A DNA stretch of 64,000 nt, from contig CP114498.1 in NCBI GenBank assembly GCA_027186245.1, forward strand, positions 2,983,501 through 3,047,500, read 5' to 3'. Position 1 is the first letter of the stretch, and each line of letters opens with the position of its first letter. Source of the DNA: Coriaria nepalensis. Lineage: Eukaryota; Streptophyta; Magnoliopsida; Cucurbitales; Coriariaceae. Made by a program: the position numbers and the translations under genes. Shown in pieces: positions 1 to 11,631 of this stretch. The notes under the pieces were generated by a model that saw only the letters and a program-made list of their open reading frames with translations, made no database searches and was not told where the DNA came from.

Positions 1-1446
1 AAGGGAGGCCAAGAGGTTGGAGTGAGTGATTGTGCAAAGAGGAAACATCAATCCCAAGATCAAGCCCAGAGGAAAAAGATGTCAAGGGCACAATATGGTA
101 TTTTAAAATACATGCTCAAAATGATGGAGGTTTGTAATGCTCAAGGTTTTGTTTATGGAATTATCCCTGAGAAAGGAAAGCCGGTTACTGGTGCCTCGGA
201 TAATCTCCGTGCCTGGTGGAAGGAAAAGGTCCGATTTGATCGCAATGGGCCCGCTGCAATCTCCAAGTACGATCTGGACCATTCGATTTCAATTCCAGGA
301 AAGACTTCTGCTGATGTAGAGGCATCGATTTCTCGAAACTTACAAGAGCTCCAAGACACTACTTTAGGATCGCTTCTATCAGCTTTAATGCAGCACTGTG
401 ACCCACCCCAGAGGCGGTTTCCATTGGAGAAGGGTGTTGCTCCACCGTGGTGGCCCACAGGAAATGAGGAATGGTGGTCGTCTGAAGTAGGTTTTTTGCC
501 GAACAATGATCAAGGACCTCCTCCTTATAAGAAGCCTCATGATCTAAAGAAGGCTTGGAAGGTTAGTGTTCTTACGGCTGTTATCAAACATATTTCCCCT
601 GATACTGCCAAGATCAGAAAGCTTATTCTTCAGTCAAAATGTCTTCAGGACAAAATGACTGCCAAAGAGAGTGCCACTTGGCTTGCTATAGTAAACCAGG
701 AAGAAGCTTTGGCCCGTAAGTTATATCCCTATAAATTCCCAGCTGAAATAGCGCCTCTTGGGTCTGACTCTCTTATGATTGGTAACACTAGTGATTATGA
801 TGTTGAAGGTGTTAAGGAATGCGAGCCTTCTTGTAATAAAGGTCTTTTCGATGCAATGATGCCATTATTGGGTCCCCAAATTAAAGGAGAGGTCTTAGAG
901 ACTGATATATCGGATTTTGGCTTGAAGCGGAAGAAGGTGGGTGATGAGAGAGACCATATAATGGTGGGTCCAACTCAAAAAACATATTATACATGTGAGA
1001 ATTCTCAATGCCCTTATAATGATCTCCGTCTTGGGTTTCCAGACAGGAATTATAGAAACATCCACCAACAGAATTGTCCATTTCGGACTACTTCTGCCCA
1101 AAATCTTGCAATATCAAATTTTAACATAACAATTGACCAAGCTCCGAATTATAGCGTTAAGGGACTTGGGCTGATTCCAGAAGATGGGCAGAAAATGATA
1201 TCGGATCTGATGACATTCTATGACAGTAATCTCCAAAGGAACGAAAACTTCAATCAAGTGAATCTTGATGATACTGACGGTCAGAATCAAAGGCAGCAAA
1301 ACTTTCAACTTGATCGGATGGACGGGAATTTTTACAGGCAGGAAGGAATTATGGTAGGAGGTGGCTTGTATACTAATTTTCCATCAATTCAGTTTGATCA
1401 GCATAACTCATACAACTTGGAAGACACCTCCATCTGGTACCATTGA
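1..1446 (+). CDS. EIL: EIN3-like (EIL) transcription factor, 5' part missing
   Basis: This is an ethylene-signalling transcription factor of the EIN3/EIL family, a nuclear DNA-binding protein. The frame is open from base 1, so the gene starts outside the window and no start codon is assigned; about 481 codons are visible in one exon, as is usual for the family. Seen: the basic KKMSRAQ stretch, [87 protein letters not shown] and [13 protein letters not shown], all hallmarks of the EIN3 DNA-binding domain. The C-terminal half is Asn/Gln-rich, typical of EIL activation regions. Oddities against the family pattern as I remember it: Tyr where RAQDGIL has Asp, and Ala where NLREWW has Glu. The TGA at 1444-1446 ends the protein. 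Which EIL clade it belongs to cannot be settled without a tree. Confidence 0.95.
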   Translation, partial: KGGQEVGVSDCAKRKHQSQDQAQRKKMSRAQYGILKYMLKMMEVCNAQGFVYGIIPEKGKPVTGASDNLRAWWKEKVRFDRNGPAAISKYDLDHSISIPGKTSADVEASISRNLQELQDTTLGSLLSALMQHCDPPQRRFPLEKGVAPPWWPTGNEEWWSSEVGFLPNNDQGPPPYKKPHDLKKAWKVSVLTAVIKHISPDTAKIRKLILQSKCLQDKMTAKESATWLAIVNQEEALARKLYPYKFPAEIAPLGSDSLMIGNTSDYDVEGVKECEPSCNKGLFDAMMPLLGPQIKGEVLETDISDFGLKRKKVGDERDHIMVGPTQKTYYTCENSQCPYNDLRLGFPDRNYRNIHQQNCPFRTTSAQNLAISNFNITIDQAPNYSVKGLGLIPEDGQKMISDLMTFYDSNLQRNENFNQVNLDDTDGQNQRQQNFQLDRMDGNFYRQEGIMVGGGLYTNFPSIQFDQHNSYNLEDTSIWYH

Positions 1447-1893
1447 ACTGTTGGGACTTGCTCCCAAAAAGGTGAGATTTTACATCCTCTTCACCTAAAA
1501 AAATGATTGGAAGCTTCTTACTTCTTATAGTTTTAAGTTGGATTATGGATACATGATCTGGAAAAAAAAAAAGACCCCATGTTACTACTATGATCTATAA
1601 ATAATAATTTATTAAAATATATGCAGAGGGTGGTGGTCTGTTTTTCTAACCCATTTGTATGTGTCTGGTTCTATTTGTAGCCTCCCCTTGGTTTTTAGTA
1701 TTAGTTTCGCTTCCAACCCTTTCATGTACTGGAAAAGTCCTGTCCAATTCTATATTTGACGAGCTCATAAATCTTGCTAATATCCAATTATTGAGTTTGG
1801 TTTTGAAATTCAATTGAGTTATTTTTCAAAAGGAAAACAATTTCTTTGAACGTTTTAATTTTTAGAAAAGCATCATCTGAAAAAAAATATATT

Positions 1894-1924
<31 letters not shown>

Positions 1925-2367
1925 TATATCAAATGCTTATTATTGGTTTTATTGTTGTCAATTTCTGTGTCGTTTCCCTCTTCCCCAATGAACTCTTACG
2001 CTCTTGCTGACAATTTAAAAAAGCATCAGTTGTTACTATAACTTTTCTTTTCCGACAAGAAGATTAATAAATAAAGGAATAGAAGTTTTCACTCAGAAAG
2101 ATCCTCAGATCCTCAGTTATCAGTTGACTTAGTCCCTGTTCATTTCCTCCTCCCCTCTAATCAACAAGTTCATAAGCCATATTTTAATGCCCACATTTAC
2201 ATATAAACTAAAGTCAAATCATTGAGCTTGGCCCATCTGTTGTCTCCTACCTCTGTTTTATTCCTTTAGAACTTTCTCTCTCTCCAAACAGATTCCCATA
2301 TTCCTTTTTCTGGATTTCTTTCTCTCTCTCTCTCTCCCCCTCTTTCTCTCTGACAGTCTCAATCACC
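1447..2367. other. Intergenic: EIL 3' flank and CCaMK relic 5' flank
   Basis: Non-coding. It holds an AT-rich 3' flank, an A-tract followed by a (TA)n run at about 1890-1930, and from about 2270 a pyrimidine-rich CT leader that directly precedes the ATG of the CCaMK relic and probably is its former 5' UTR. No further gene is visible. Confidence 0.6.
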
Positions 2368-4218
2368 ATGGGACAAGAAACAAGAAAAGTCTCAGATGAA
2401 TATGAAATCGTAGAAATCCTAGGAAAAGAAGGATTCTCAGTTAGAAAAGGCACCAAAAAATCCCCCTCTAATCCCCACAACAAATTTCCACCTGTCGCCA
2501 TTAAAACACTAAGATGGTGCGGACCATCGAACCCGCTAAGCCCCATCCCAAGACCAACCTCCATGAGATCAAAGCAGCGTCAATCTTCTTCTGCTTCTTC
2601 AATCTCTGATGTCTTAGTAGCCAATGAAATCCTAGTCATGAGAAAAATAGTAGAAACCGTCTCACCCATCAAAACGTAATAGACCTCTACGACGTTTATG
2701 AGGACCAAAACGGAGTCCACCTCGTTCTCGAGCTATGTTCCGGTGGAGGCTGTTTGACCGGATTGTCGCCCAAGAAAGATACTCAGAAGCAGGGGCTGCT
2801 TCCGTGGTCCGGAAAATTGCGGACAGATTGAAAGCAATTCATGAGGCTAATATTGTTCATAGACTTGAAGCCTGAGAACTGTCTACTCTTGAATAGTAGT
2901 GAGGAGTCTCCTTTGAAGATAACATATTTTGGTTCCATAGATTACGTTTCACCTGAAGCTCTCTGTCAATTACTTCCAAGAGTGACATGTGGTCTATGGG
3001 TGTAATTTTGTATATTCTCCTTTCTGGGTATGAATTTTTCAAATTTTAATTTTCTAGGTCATTTTTCATTTTTGTTTTATTATATGGTTTTAATTTGAAT
3101 TATGTGTTGGTCCTTTTTTATTAAAATTATTATGTTTTTTTTTATAGGTATCCCCCTTTTATCGCTCAATCTAATCGGCAAAAGCAACAAATTATAATGG
3201 CTGTGAGTGATTTATTATCATTAATATTTTGTCTAATCATTTGCTAACATTTTAAGCTTTTCAGACATTTTGTTAACATTAATGTTTGTGTTTGTATAGT
3301 GAGACTATAGTTTTGATGAAAGGACATATCTACATCGGCAATGCAATTGATTTCAACCTTATTGACAGTTGATATCCTGATGGAAGACCAAGTGCAGAAG
3401 ATGTATGTTTCCCTTTTTTTTTTTATTGTTATTTGGTTTAATGAGTGATGAAAAACAGGTATTGGGTCATCCGTGGGTGAGGGGTGAATCAGCTAAGCAC
3501 AATCAAATGGAGCGTGAGATCGTCTCGAGACTTCAGAGTTTCAACGCGCGGTGAAAACTTCAGGCTGCGGCCATTGCTAGTCTTTGGAGCGGCACTATTT
3601 TCTCGAGAACCAAAAAGCTCAAGTCCTTACTTGGTTCCAATTATGACCTTAAACCTGAGGAAATTGAAAATCTTGGCATCCATTTCAGGAAAATGTGAGC
3701 CACTTTTCTCATTTTTCTTCTCTCTTTTAATCGTTGCTATTTCGTATAATCCTTCTCTCTAGCTCAAAACTTATAAAAACCAACATCTAATGAAACCATA
3801 ATTTAGATTAGTGTATGTTTATTGTTAGCATTTGTACTTCTAAACTGGATTTTATTTTGTCTGTAATTTTTTAACAAGATGTGGGAATCGAGAAAATGCA
3901 ACTGTCTGAATTTGAAGACGTACCAAAAGCAATGAGCATGACTTCCTTGATCCCTCCCCTCCTCTAGCACCCAGAATCTTTGACCTTTTCGACAGCAACC
4001 GTGACGGACCGTTGACATGAGGGAGATCCCCGAGGCTTCTCCACTCTTAGAAACTCTAAAGGTGATGATGCGCTTCGCCTCGGCTTTCAGGTATATACAA
4101 CGTACACATTAATTTCAATTAAGAGCAAATTGATACATAAATCATAGTTTGATTGTTCGATTAATTTTGTTCGGTCAAATAGATGTACGATGCAGATCCG
4201 GATGGATCACAAAGGAGG

Positions 4219-4229
4219 CATGTTAAGAG
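4219..4229 (+). repeat. Target-site duplication, left copy
   Basis: The 11-mer CATGTTAAGAG occurs immediately before the LINE 3' end and again at 7999-8009. Both copies are the end of CCaMK exon 6 (coding for SMLR), as expected for a target-site duplication. Confidence 0.6.
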
Positions 4230-7200
4230 ATGTGTCATCATCATAATTATCATCTAAGTCTATTTTCATTATTTTCAGGATCGGCTATATATATATTAAT
4301 TCTTCAAGTTACACGATTTTTTCACGCGTTATCACTTAATACAAAATTTAAGATATCATTCTTAACCACCTTTATCTAAGTTTTCAATGACATATCTCTC
4401 TATCTATACTCTCCAATTACCTGTAAATCTAAATTTTGTCGATTTAGAACCATGTTTGGTCTCCTCTTCTCTACACATGACCAAATCGTTTTAGACGTCT
4501 TTTCATAATCTTATATTTTATAGGAGTAATACTTAGATAACTCATAATTTTTTCATTCCTAATTCTATTATTACGTAATTTATCATATATTCATCTTAAT
4601 ATACATATCTCTACTACCATCATCTTATGCATATGGTGTCTCATAGTAGCCCAACACTACGAGTCATAAGTATAGTTAGTCGAACGATCATTTTATAACA
4701 CTTTTTTTTCAATCTCATAGACATCTTTTTCAGTCTCATAGACATCTTTCTATCGCATAAGACTTTTGATATCATTATCTATTTCATCCAATCTATTTTA
4801 ATCATATGGTCTATATTCTCTCGAATGTCTCTAGTCTTTTAAATAATAGATATTAAATATCAAAGAGTTTCATACTTTAGGACTTCCTGTCAATCTCAAT
4901 TCGATTACCTTTCTTCGAGATTCATGACTAAAATTACAAATTAGATGTTCTGTTTTAGAGCGACTAACTTTAAAATTTTTACTCTCTAGAGCCTCATACC
5001 ACCTATTTAATTTTTAATTTACGTCTTATTTAGTTTCATCTATTATGAGGGTATCATCAGCAAATAATATACACTAAGAGACCTCATCCCGAATATATTT
5101 CGTCAGCTCATCCATAACTAAAATAAAGAGGAATATACTTAAATCCGACTCTTGATGAAGTTCTACTACAATAGGGAATTCACTAGACATCTCACATACT
5201 AACCTGATACTAGTTACAACATCTTCATACATATCCTTAATAAGTTTGATATAATATTGAAGCACATTTTTTCTTCCAAGTACCTACCAAATTAATTCTC
5301 TTTGCACACTATCATATGCTTTAACTAAGTCGATAAATAACATATGCAAGCTCTTTTGTTTGTATTTATATTTTTCTATCATTTATCTAATTAAGAAGAT
5401 TGCTTCTATCGTAAATCTACCCATCATAAAACCAAATTGATTCTCTAATATATTTGTGATAATCTTAAGTTTCTGCTCCATAACCTGCTCCTAGAGTTTC
5501 ATTCTAAGATTCATAAGTTTTATTCCTCTATAGTTTGAGTAATCTTATATATCTCATTTATTTTTATAAATTGGTACCACAATACTATATCTACATGATT
5601 TTGACATTTTCCTAATATCTAAAATTCTATTAAAGAACCTAGTTAGTTATCAATTGGATCCCAACTTCTCCTAGACACTTTCATACCTCAAATGGTATCT
5701 CATCTGATCCAACTGTCTTCTCTGGTTTTATCATTTTCAGCGTCTCTCTTACTTTCTTAGCACTAACTCTACGATGAAACATTAGCCTTCCTCTATCTCA
5801 GATCTCTCTAAGTTTAACTTCTCTGCACTTATCTCATTAATTAAGTTCTTAAAGTAATCGCTCTATCTACGTAAAATTGTTTTATTTTGTATTAAAATTC
5901 TGTCATCTTCATATTTGACATACCTAACATGACTCAAGCTTTAGTTTTCTTATCTCTGGTTTTCGCTATTGTGAAAATATATTTTTCTCATTCTTTTATA
6001 TCTAATATATTATAAAAATCATTATACGCTCTCTTCTTAATATCTTATACTACTTTACTACTTAATCTCTTACATTGTTTATACAGCTCATACAACTCAT
6101 AGTCTTTATATATTTATCAGTTCTTAAACCGTATTTTCTTTTCTCTAATGACTTGTTGCACCTTATTATTCCACCACTATATCTCCTCGTCATGTCCTCC
6201 CCCTTTTTTTAGCCTCTTCAACTACTTCTCTTACCCTACTCCTTCTATGGTTAGCTATGTGTTCAAAAAACTCAGAGATATCAATTTTATCATTACACCT
6301 ATGTTCTCACATTATTTAGGCACTGACTGACTATATAATATCTTATTTCTAAAAGTCTGGCATGCATCTCCTTTCATAGTCCACCATTTTATTCTCGGCC
6401 TAATCTGATTTTTGTCTTTTCTACCTCGACTCATAAGATAAAAATCCAAGATTAATAATTAATGTTTGGTCGTCAAGCACTCTCCTAGTATGGCCTTACA
6501 AATACAACGACCTAGGTCTTGTCTCCTAACAGAAAATAATTAATTTGATTTTTATTATGCTCACTTGCAAAGGTTAATAAATGATTTTGCATCTTCTTAT
6601 AGAAAGTGTTTACTATCCTAAAACTAAGCAAAAGTCTAGAATATAAATGAATCCCAAAGTCTTGACCTCCATGAATCCTCTCATACTCGACTATATCATC
6701 ACCTACGTGGCCATTTAAATTTCCACTTAAGAAGATCTTTTTCGAAGAGGGGATTCTATCAACTATCTCTCTCAATAAGTCCCAACATTTCTTTTTAGTC
6801 TATCATCTAATCCCACTTGGACTGCATACGCACTAATAATATGCATTATCTCTGGTCCTAAGGCTAAAATAATACTTATAATCCTCTCTCCCAAACTTCA
6901 TAATAGCAACTACTACATCCCGATAGGCTTTATCCACCATCACATCTCATTCCTAGTTTTATCCAGTCCTGAATAGAAAAGTTTGAATTCTTCTCCAAAT
7001 TTCTTAGCCTTCTTCTCTTCCACTTTGTCTCTTAAAGATAAACTATGTTTACCTTCCTTCTATGTATAACATTCACTAACTCTATTGACTTGTCCTTCAA
7101 TGTTAATATATTCCAAGTATGCATGTGCAAACAGTTAGGGATGTTGGTATCAGTTGAAAGTCAACGCTATGATCAACATTTCGCGACATAAGGCCCCGTC

Positions 7201-7260
7201 TGGTCTAGGCATTTCCCCTGACTAGATCCCAACTGACAGTAAGTGGGCGGGGGTGGTGGA
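4230..7260 (-). mobile_element. RTE-type LINE (non-LTR retrotransposon), degenerate, in CCaMK relic
   Basis: Read on the minus strand this is a nearly full-length LINE with its 5' side near 7260 and its 3' end at 4230. Endonuclease remnants: an N-terminal TLKDKSIELV and ETKW stretch at about 7130-7000 and KIFLSGNLNGHVGDD at about 6740-6690. Reverse-transcriptase remnants: IKDMYEDVVTSIRLV, LHQESDLSIF, LVMDELTKYIRDEV (5265-5080), then the catalytic FADD at about 5060, preceded by a stop where a Trp is expected. The 3' end carries the GTAGCCGAyCC-like box of plant RTE elements followed by a GATGAT-type tail instead of poly(A). Many stops and frameshifts make it inactive. The 5' limit is uncertain. 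Confidence 0.85.
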
Positions 7261-7960
7261 CCTTTTTTTGTTTTTCCAATTCTTCTAGTAAGGTACATAT
7301 ATATTAAAAATATTTCAAGTATTATTTGTAGGACTAAAATTTTTAATTTTTATATTTAATTTTATTTGTAAAGTAAGATAATTAATTTTCTAGTCCAAGA
7401 GAAGAGAGAGAGGGGTGAAAAAAGAAAATAAAAAGGAAAAAAATTATTAAAAAAATGGTCGAGCCTCGAACCTCCACCAAAAATTCTTTTCCCGAAGTAC
7501 CCCATTAACTTTTAGGCTAGGACGATCAAAATTTGAATTTATAAAAAAAACTCAACCGAACTCCGACCAAAATAGACGATATCGGTCAGGTTTCAATTGG
7601 GACAATTTCCTTGCACATAACTAGTTCCAAGAGGCTAATTTAATATTTCTAATTTTAGTCTGAACAAACTTATTTACTTGCATCCTGTCCAATATGGTGT
7701 AAGAACCATTGCCTATTTATCACTCCAATCGATGTTATTACAGTGTGATTTGCTCATTTTTCACGACACCTCGAGCATAGTGGACCGTGTCGCTTATAGC
7801 GAGAGACACCTTAATATTTTGTATTAATCTTTTTAAACTAAATCTATATAAATGATTGTGACATTTTAATTGATTGACTGTCACAGGCCTAACAACAATA
7901 TTAACATATTTTAATAGTGCTAGACTATTAACGACATAGTACTATCACTCTACCTTTATC
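7261..7960. other. Unassigned sequence between LINE 5' end and CCaMK exon 6 fragment
   Basis: About 700 bp inside the CCaMK relic that matches neither the kinase gene nor the recognisable LINE coding part. It is AT-rich with no ORF. It may be LINE 5' UTR, a second nested insertion, or duplicated flank. No terminal repeats could be established by eye. Confidence 0.4.
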
Positions 7961-7998
7961 CAGGCTTGTGATGGGCATCACAACGGTGGAGTTACATC

Positions 7999-8009
7999 CA
8001 TGTTAAGAG
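7999..8009 (+). repeat. Target-site duplication, right copy
   Basis: Right copy of CATGTTAAGAG. It is followed by an intron donor-like GTATGG, so the last part of CCaMK exon 6 resumes here. The similarity to the left flank extends weakly upstream (GATGGATCACAAAGG against GATGGGCATCACAACGG), so the original duplication may have been longer than 11 bp. Confidence 0.55.
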
Positions 8010-8290
8010 TATGGTTCGTATGTATGTATATTTTCTTGTTCTTAATTTTTTTCAATGCATTAATTTGATTAAGTCAATTCCTTTTCTTTTTTTTTGTTGG
8101 TAAAATCGAGTATGCATTGTCGGATGATTGTCTTCCGATGGATAGAACAAAACCAGGGAAATTGGATGAAATATTCGACCTAATGGATGCTGATAGCGAC
8201 GGAAAAGTTACCTTCGACGAATTCAAAGCTGCAATGCAGAGGGATAGCTCCCTTCAAGATGTAGTCCTCTCCTCTCTTCGCCATTCATAG

Positions 8291-8767
8291 ACTACTACTA
8301 CTACTACTACTAAATATTTTCTCACTTGCCAAACACTCTCCATACATCAACTAGCCTTTCTTTGACTTTCGTTATATGATCATATCACTTTTGCGTTCTC
8401 TGTTCTTCAAACATTTTGTTATGCGTTACTCTACTTTTTGCGACGATTACTAGGATATCTTTTCTTCCTCTAGCAATCTTTAACTTGTTGAATCTATTTT
8501 CTAGCAATCTTACTCTTTATCCTTTCGAGAAAGATGTCCCCATTCTATCTCTTCTTTTTCTTTGTTTATATATGGCTTGCAAACATAAACCGAACATGTT
8601 GGGGGAAGAAGTTAAGAACACTACAAATCACAATCTTTTTATCACCATAATTTTTTATCGTTATCATTTTCTTTTTAACCAAACAAAAACAAGAAACAGA
8701 AAGTAAGAAGACTCAAGAAAAAAAAAAAAGAACTTGTAAAAATCTTCAAACCCTAATAACTACTAAT
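8291..8767. other. Intergenic between CCaMK relic and WRI1 3' end
   Basis: A trinucleotide (ACT)n microsatellite follows the CCaMK stop (about 8291-8312). The rest is pyrimidine-rich AT sequence probably serving as the 3' flank of both convergent genes. One 96-codon open frame at 8416-8706 looks like chance. Confidence 0.5.
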
Positions 8768-11363
8768 TCAAATGCAAAAGTTGGACGAAACCGAGGTGGT
8801 TGTTGACGAAGAAGACGGTGAAGAGGTCGACAACATCCTTCCTACAACAACATGATCATCATGATCGCCACACGACTTGCCATGACCTTGATCATGATCA
8901 ACTGCTTCAAATATCAAGTCGATATTATCTTCGAACCCAATGTCACCAAACAAATCCGGCAAATGATCATCATGACCCCCATGCAGCTCTCCCACCGGCA
9001 ACTCCTCCAGGGGTAGTGCCGTAATTAATCCCGTATCCATGAAACTCCACGTCAACTCGTGTGTCCTCACATTAACATCTTGTACGAGCGTAGGATTTTC
9101 TATCTGGGGATCGAGGAGATTTGGATACTGATCAGGTTGATCATGGTGTTGGTGGTTTACTTCTAATTCTTTGTCTTCTTCTTCTTGTTCATCATCATGT
9201 TGTTGTTGTTGCTGTACTACTTCTTGTTCGACTTCTTGTTCGGATGCGCTGTTATTAGTCTCTTCTTGTGGCTGGTCGGAATTAGGAAGGATTATTGTAT
9301 TCTTCAAGCGATCGATGTAATTGCTGATGTCAAAGTTTGTGACTGCATTGGCTCCTCTGTATTCTATCGCTGCCATATCGTAAGCTGCCGCGGCTTCTTC
9401 CTGTGTGTCTTTCAGCCACAAAAATTTTAAATTAAAAAAAAAAAAAAATAATATGTGAATATAATGAATTTCACCTCTAATAATAATAATAATAATGCAA
9501 TAAAATAATGTAGGTCTGGATAAAATATCACGTGACTACATCCAAAATTAACAATGCATGCATACCATTTTTTTTTCCTGTATATAAAATTGATATTTTA
9601 TAAATGCAAGGGGGAAAAAAAAGAAAATAATAATAATAAATAAATAAATAAATAAAAGGAGTTGTAGGATTTTCTATGGCTACCAAATATAGCAGGTGGG
9701 ATGAGGGAGGAGGTGGCAAGAAAAGTAAATAGAAAGAGCACGTGATGCCTCGTGACTGTCCCTCGATTGAAAAAGGACATACAAGAGACTGTCACGTGCC
9801 GTACTTCACTCCTGTCGTAGTATTTTCAACTATCTTTTTCTTTTTTCTTTTTTCTTTTTTTAATTAATTAATTAATTATATTATATATATATAATAAATA
9901 ATAATATATAGGAGGAGAAATTATCATAAATCAATCGATAGGAATCAACATACTATAAGTTCCGAGATAGAGATACTTGTTTCCGACGAGACGTCCGATT
10001 CTAGCCTCCCACCGTCCATTATGGTGATGCCTGTTTAAAATATGAAATATAAAATATTGAATATTTATTTGTTAATTAAGAAAACAAAAACCATTATTAT
10101 TGAGGATTGAATCAAATAAAAATAAAAATAAAAATAAAAATAAAAATAAAAATAAAAATAAAAATAAAAATAAAAATAAAAATAAAAATAAAAATAAAAT
10201 GTTTGTTTTCATGTAAATAATGTAAATGCTATGATTGATTCATATGATGTTTTTAGAGTTCGTATTTGTTTGAAATTTTAAGTAAAATTAAAATTTAGGA
10301 TTATTTATTAAATATATACTACTTCAATTTTTACTTTTTTTAAAAAATTATTTTATTTTTTATAAATAATATATAAAAATAATAACATGATACTAATTTT
10401 ATTTTTTAAAAATAAATATATACATATATTTTTATAACTTGAAACTTTATTGACTCAATTAACTAAAGGAAGAGTGGGTCTAATAAGTGTTTCTAAACTA
10501 ATTTGGTAATTAATAAATAAATACCTAGCGACACCGCGGTACTTCGATACACCTCTCGAAAATCCGCTGCTCTGTCTCCGAAGAGATGCCAAGTACTCTT
10601 CCTTTGAAAACCTTTGCATCTCTTCCAGTTCCTTCTCGTATTTTTCTACCTGTTTTTTTATTATTATTATTTTTTTTAATATTTATTTTAATATATCTAT
10701 TAAGTTACCGAAATAAATAATTATTTAGAAATAATATATATAATTATACCGGGAAATTGAGGGTAGTAATGGTGCCCCAATACTTGAGAGCAGCAAGATC
10801 ATACGTACGAGCAGCTGCATCTTCATTATCATATGCACCTGCACATACAACCCTATAATCAATCACTTCGCTCTCCATTTCAGGTATGTACAACAAAAAA
10901 GTGCTTCTTTCTATATTTCATTTCATTTTTCCTTAATTAGAAAATATAAAAACAAAATGTTAATTGAAAAACGAAGAGAATTATAATTACCCAAATAAAC
11001 TTATGGAAGTTGGCATTCGAACGTTGTGCAAGATCACAGACCAGATTTTGAACATGAGTCAGCAAAACACCACAGCAAAACAGTCAGATTTAAGATCTCA
11101 AATGATTTTTTCTCCATTTTTTTATTATTTAATTTTAAAGTTTTGAATTAAACTAATTAATTAATTAATTAATCAACCAAAATACAAAGTAACTACTAAT
11201 TTACCTTGTCGTCCTTTCTTGTTCTGAATGTTATTCCAACAACTCTTATCCCACAGATGAGCTTCAAATCTGCCCGTCCATCTATGCCTGTCCGATCGAT
11301 TGATTCAGGGGTCAACCAAAATTCGTAGAATTCAACATGCAAATCAATCAACATGAGCAGTGT

Positions 11364-11394
<31 letters not shown>

Positions 11395-11600
11395 TGGGGC
11401 TTACCTGGTTACCCCTCTGTAAATAGAGCTTCTTCTCTGATTATGAGCATTATTACTGGCAGCAGCATTAATCTCGCATGCTTTGATCTCTTGCCCAGGA
11501 TTATTATGATGATGATGCTGATGATTCTTCTTTTGACGTTTTGATTTGGGTAAATCAGCATTATTGTTGTTGTTGTTATTATCAGAGCTGGTGGCAATAC

Positions 11601-11631
<31 letters not shown>

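Larger units (their letters stand above)
2368..8290 (+). pseudogene. CCaMK: Calcium/calmodulin-dependent kinase CCaMK (DMI3), pseudogene
   Basis: Relic of the kinase that reads nuclear calcium spiking and phosphorylates CYCLOPS in the common symbiosis pathway. Seven exon remnants follow the CCaMK order: 2368-3027 (kinase), 3148-3202, 3300-3402, 3459-3694 (kinase end and calmodulin-binding helix), 3879-4090 (EF-hand 1), 4183-4229 with 7965-8008 (EF-hand 2, split), and about 8114-8290 (EF-hand 3 and stop). It starts MGQETRKVSDEYEI and ends LQDVVLSSLRHS. Damage: Glu in the glycine loop (2428-2430); a one-base loss near 2665 giving stop 2677-2679; a second frameshift in the SGGELFDR region near 2740; a two-base loss in the HRD motif near 2862; the whole DFG/activation loop missing near 2921; a further deletion near 2970; stop TGA at 3552-3554 inside the calmodulin-binding FNARRKL motif; frameshifts near 3904 and 4007. 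The last exon, with its DSDGKVTFDEF loop, is intact. Identity rests on extended similarity to legume CCaMK recalled from memory. Confidence 0.93.

Noticed and set aside
153..506. 117-codon minus-strand ORF inside the EIL gene
   Set aside because: Antisense shadow of a strongly conserved coding exon; no protein similarity.
2247..2564. Minus-strand ORF over the CCaMK first exon
   Set aside because: Shadow of the kinase exon and its CT leader, which explains the RERE-rich translation.
6148..6330. 60-codon plus-strand ORF
   Set aside because: Lies antisense within the LINE; low-complexity pyrimidine-rich.
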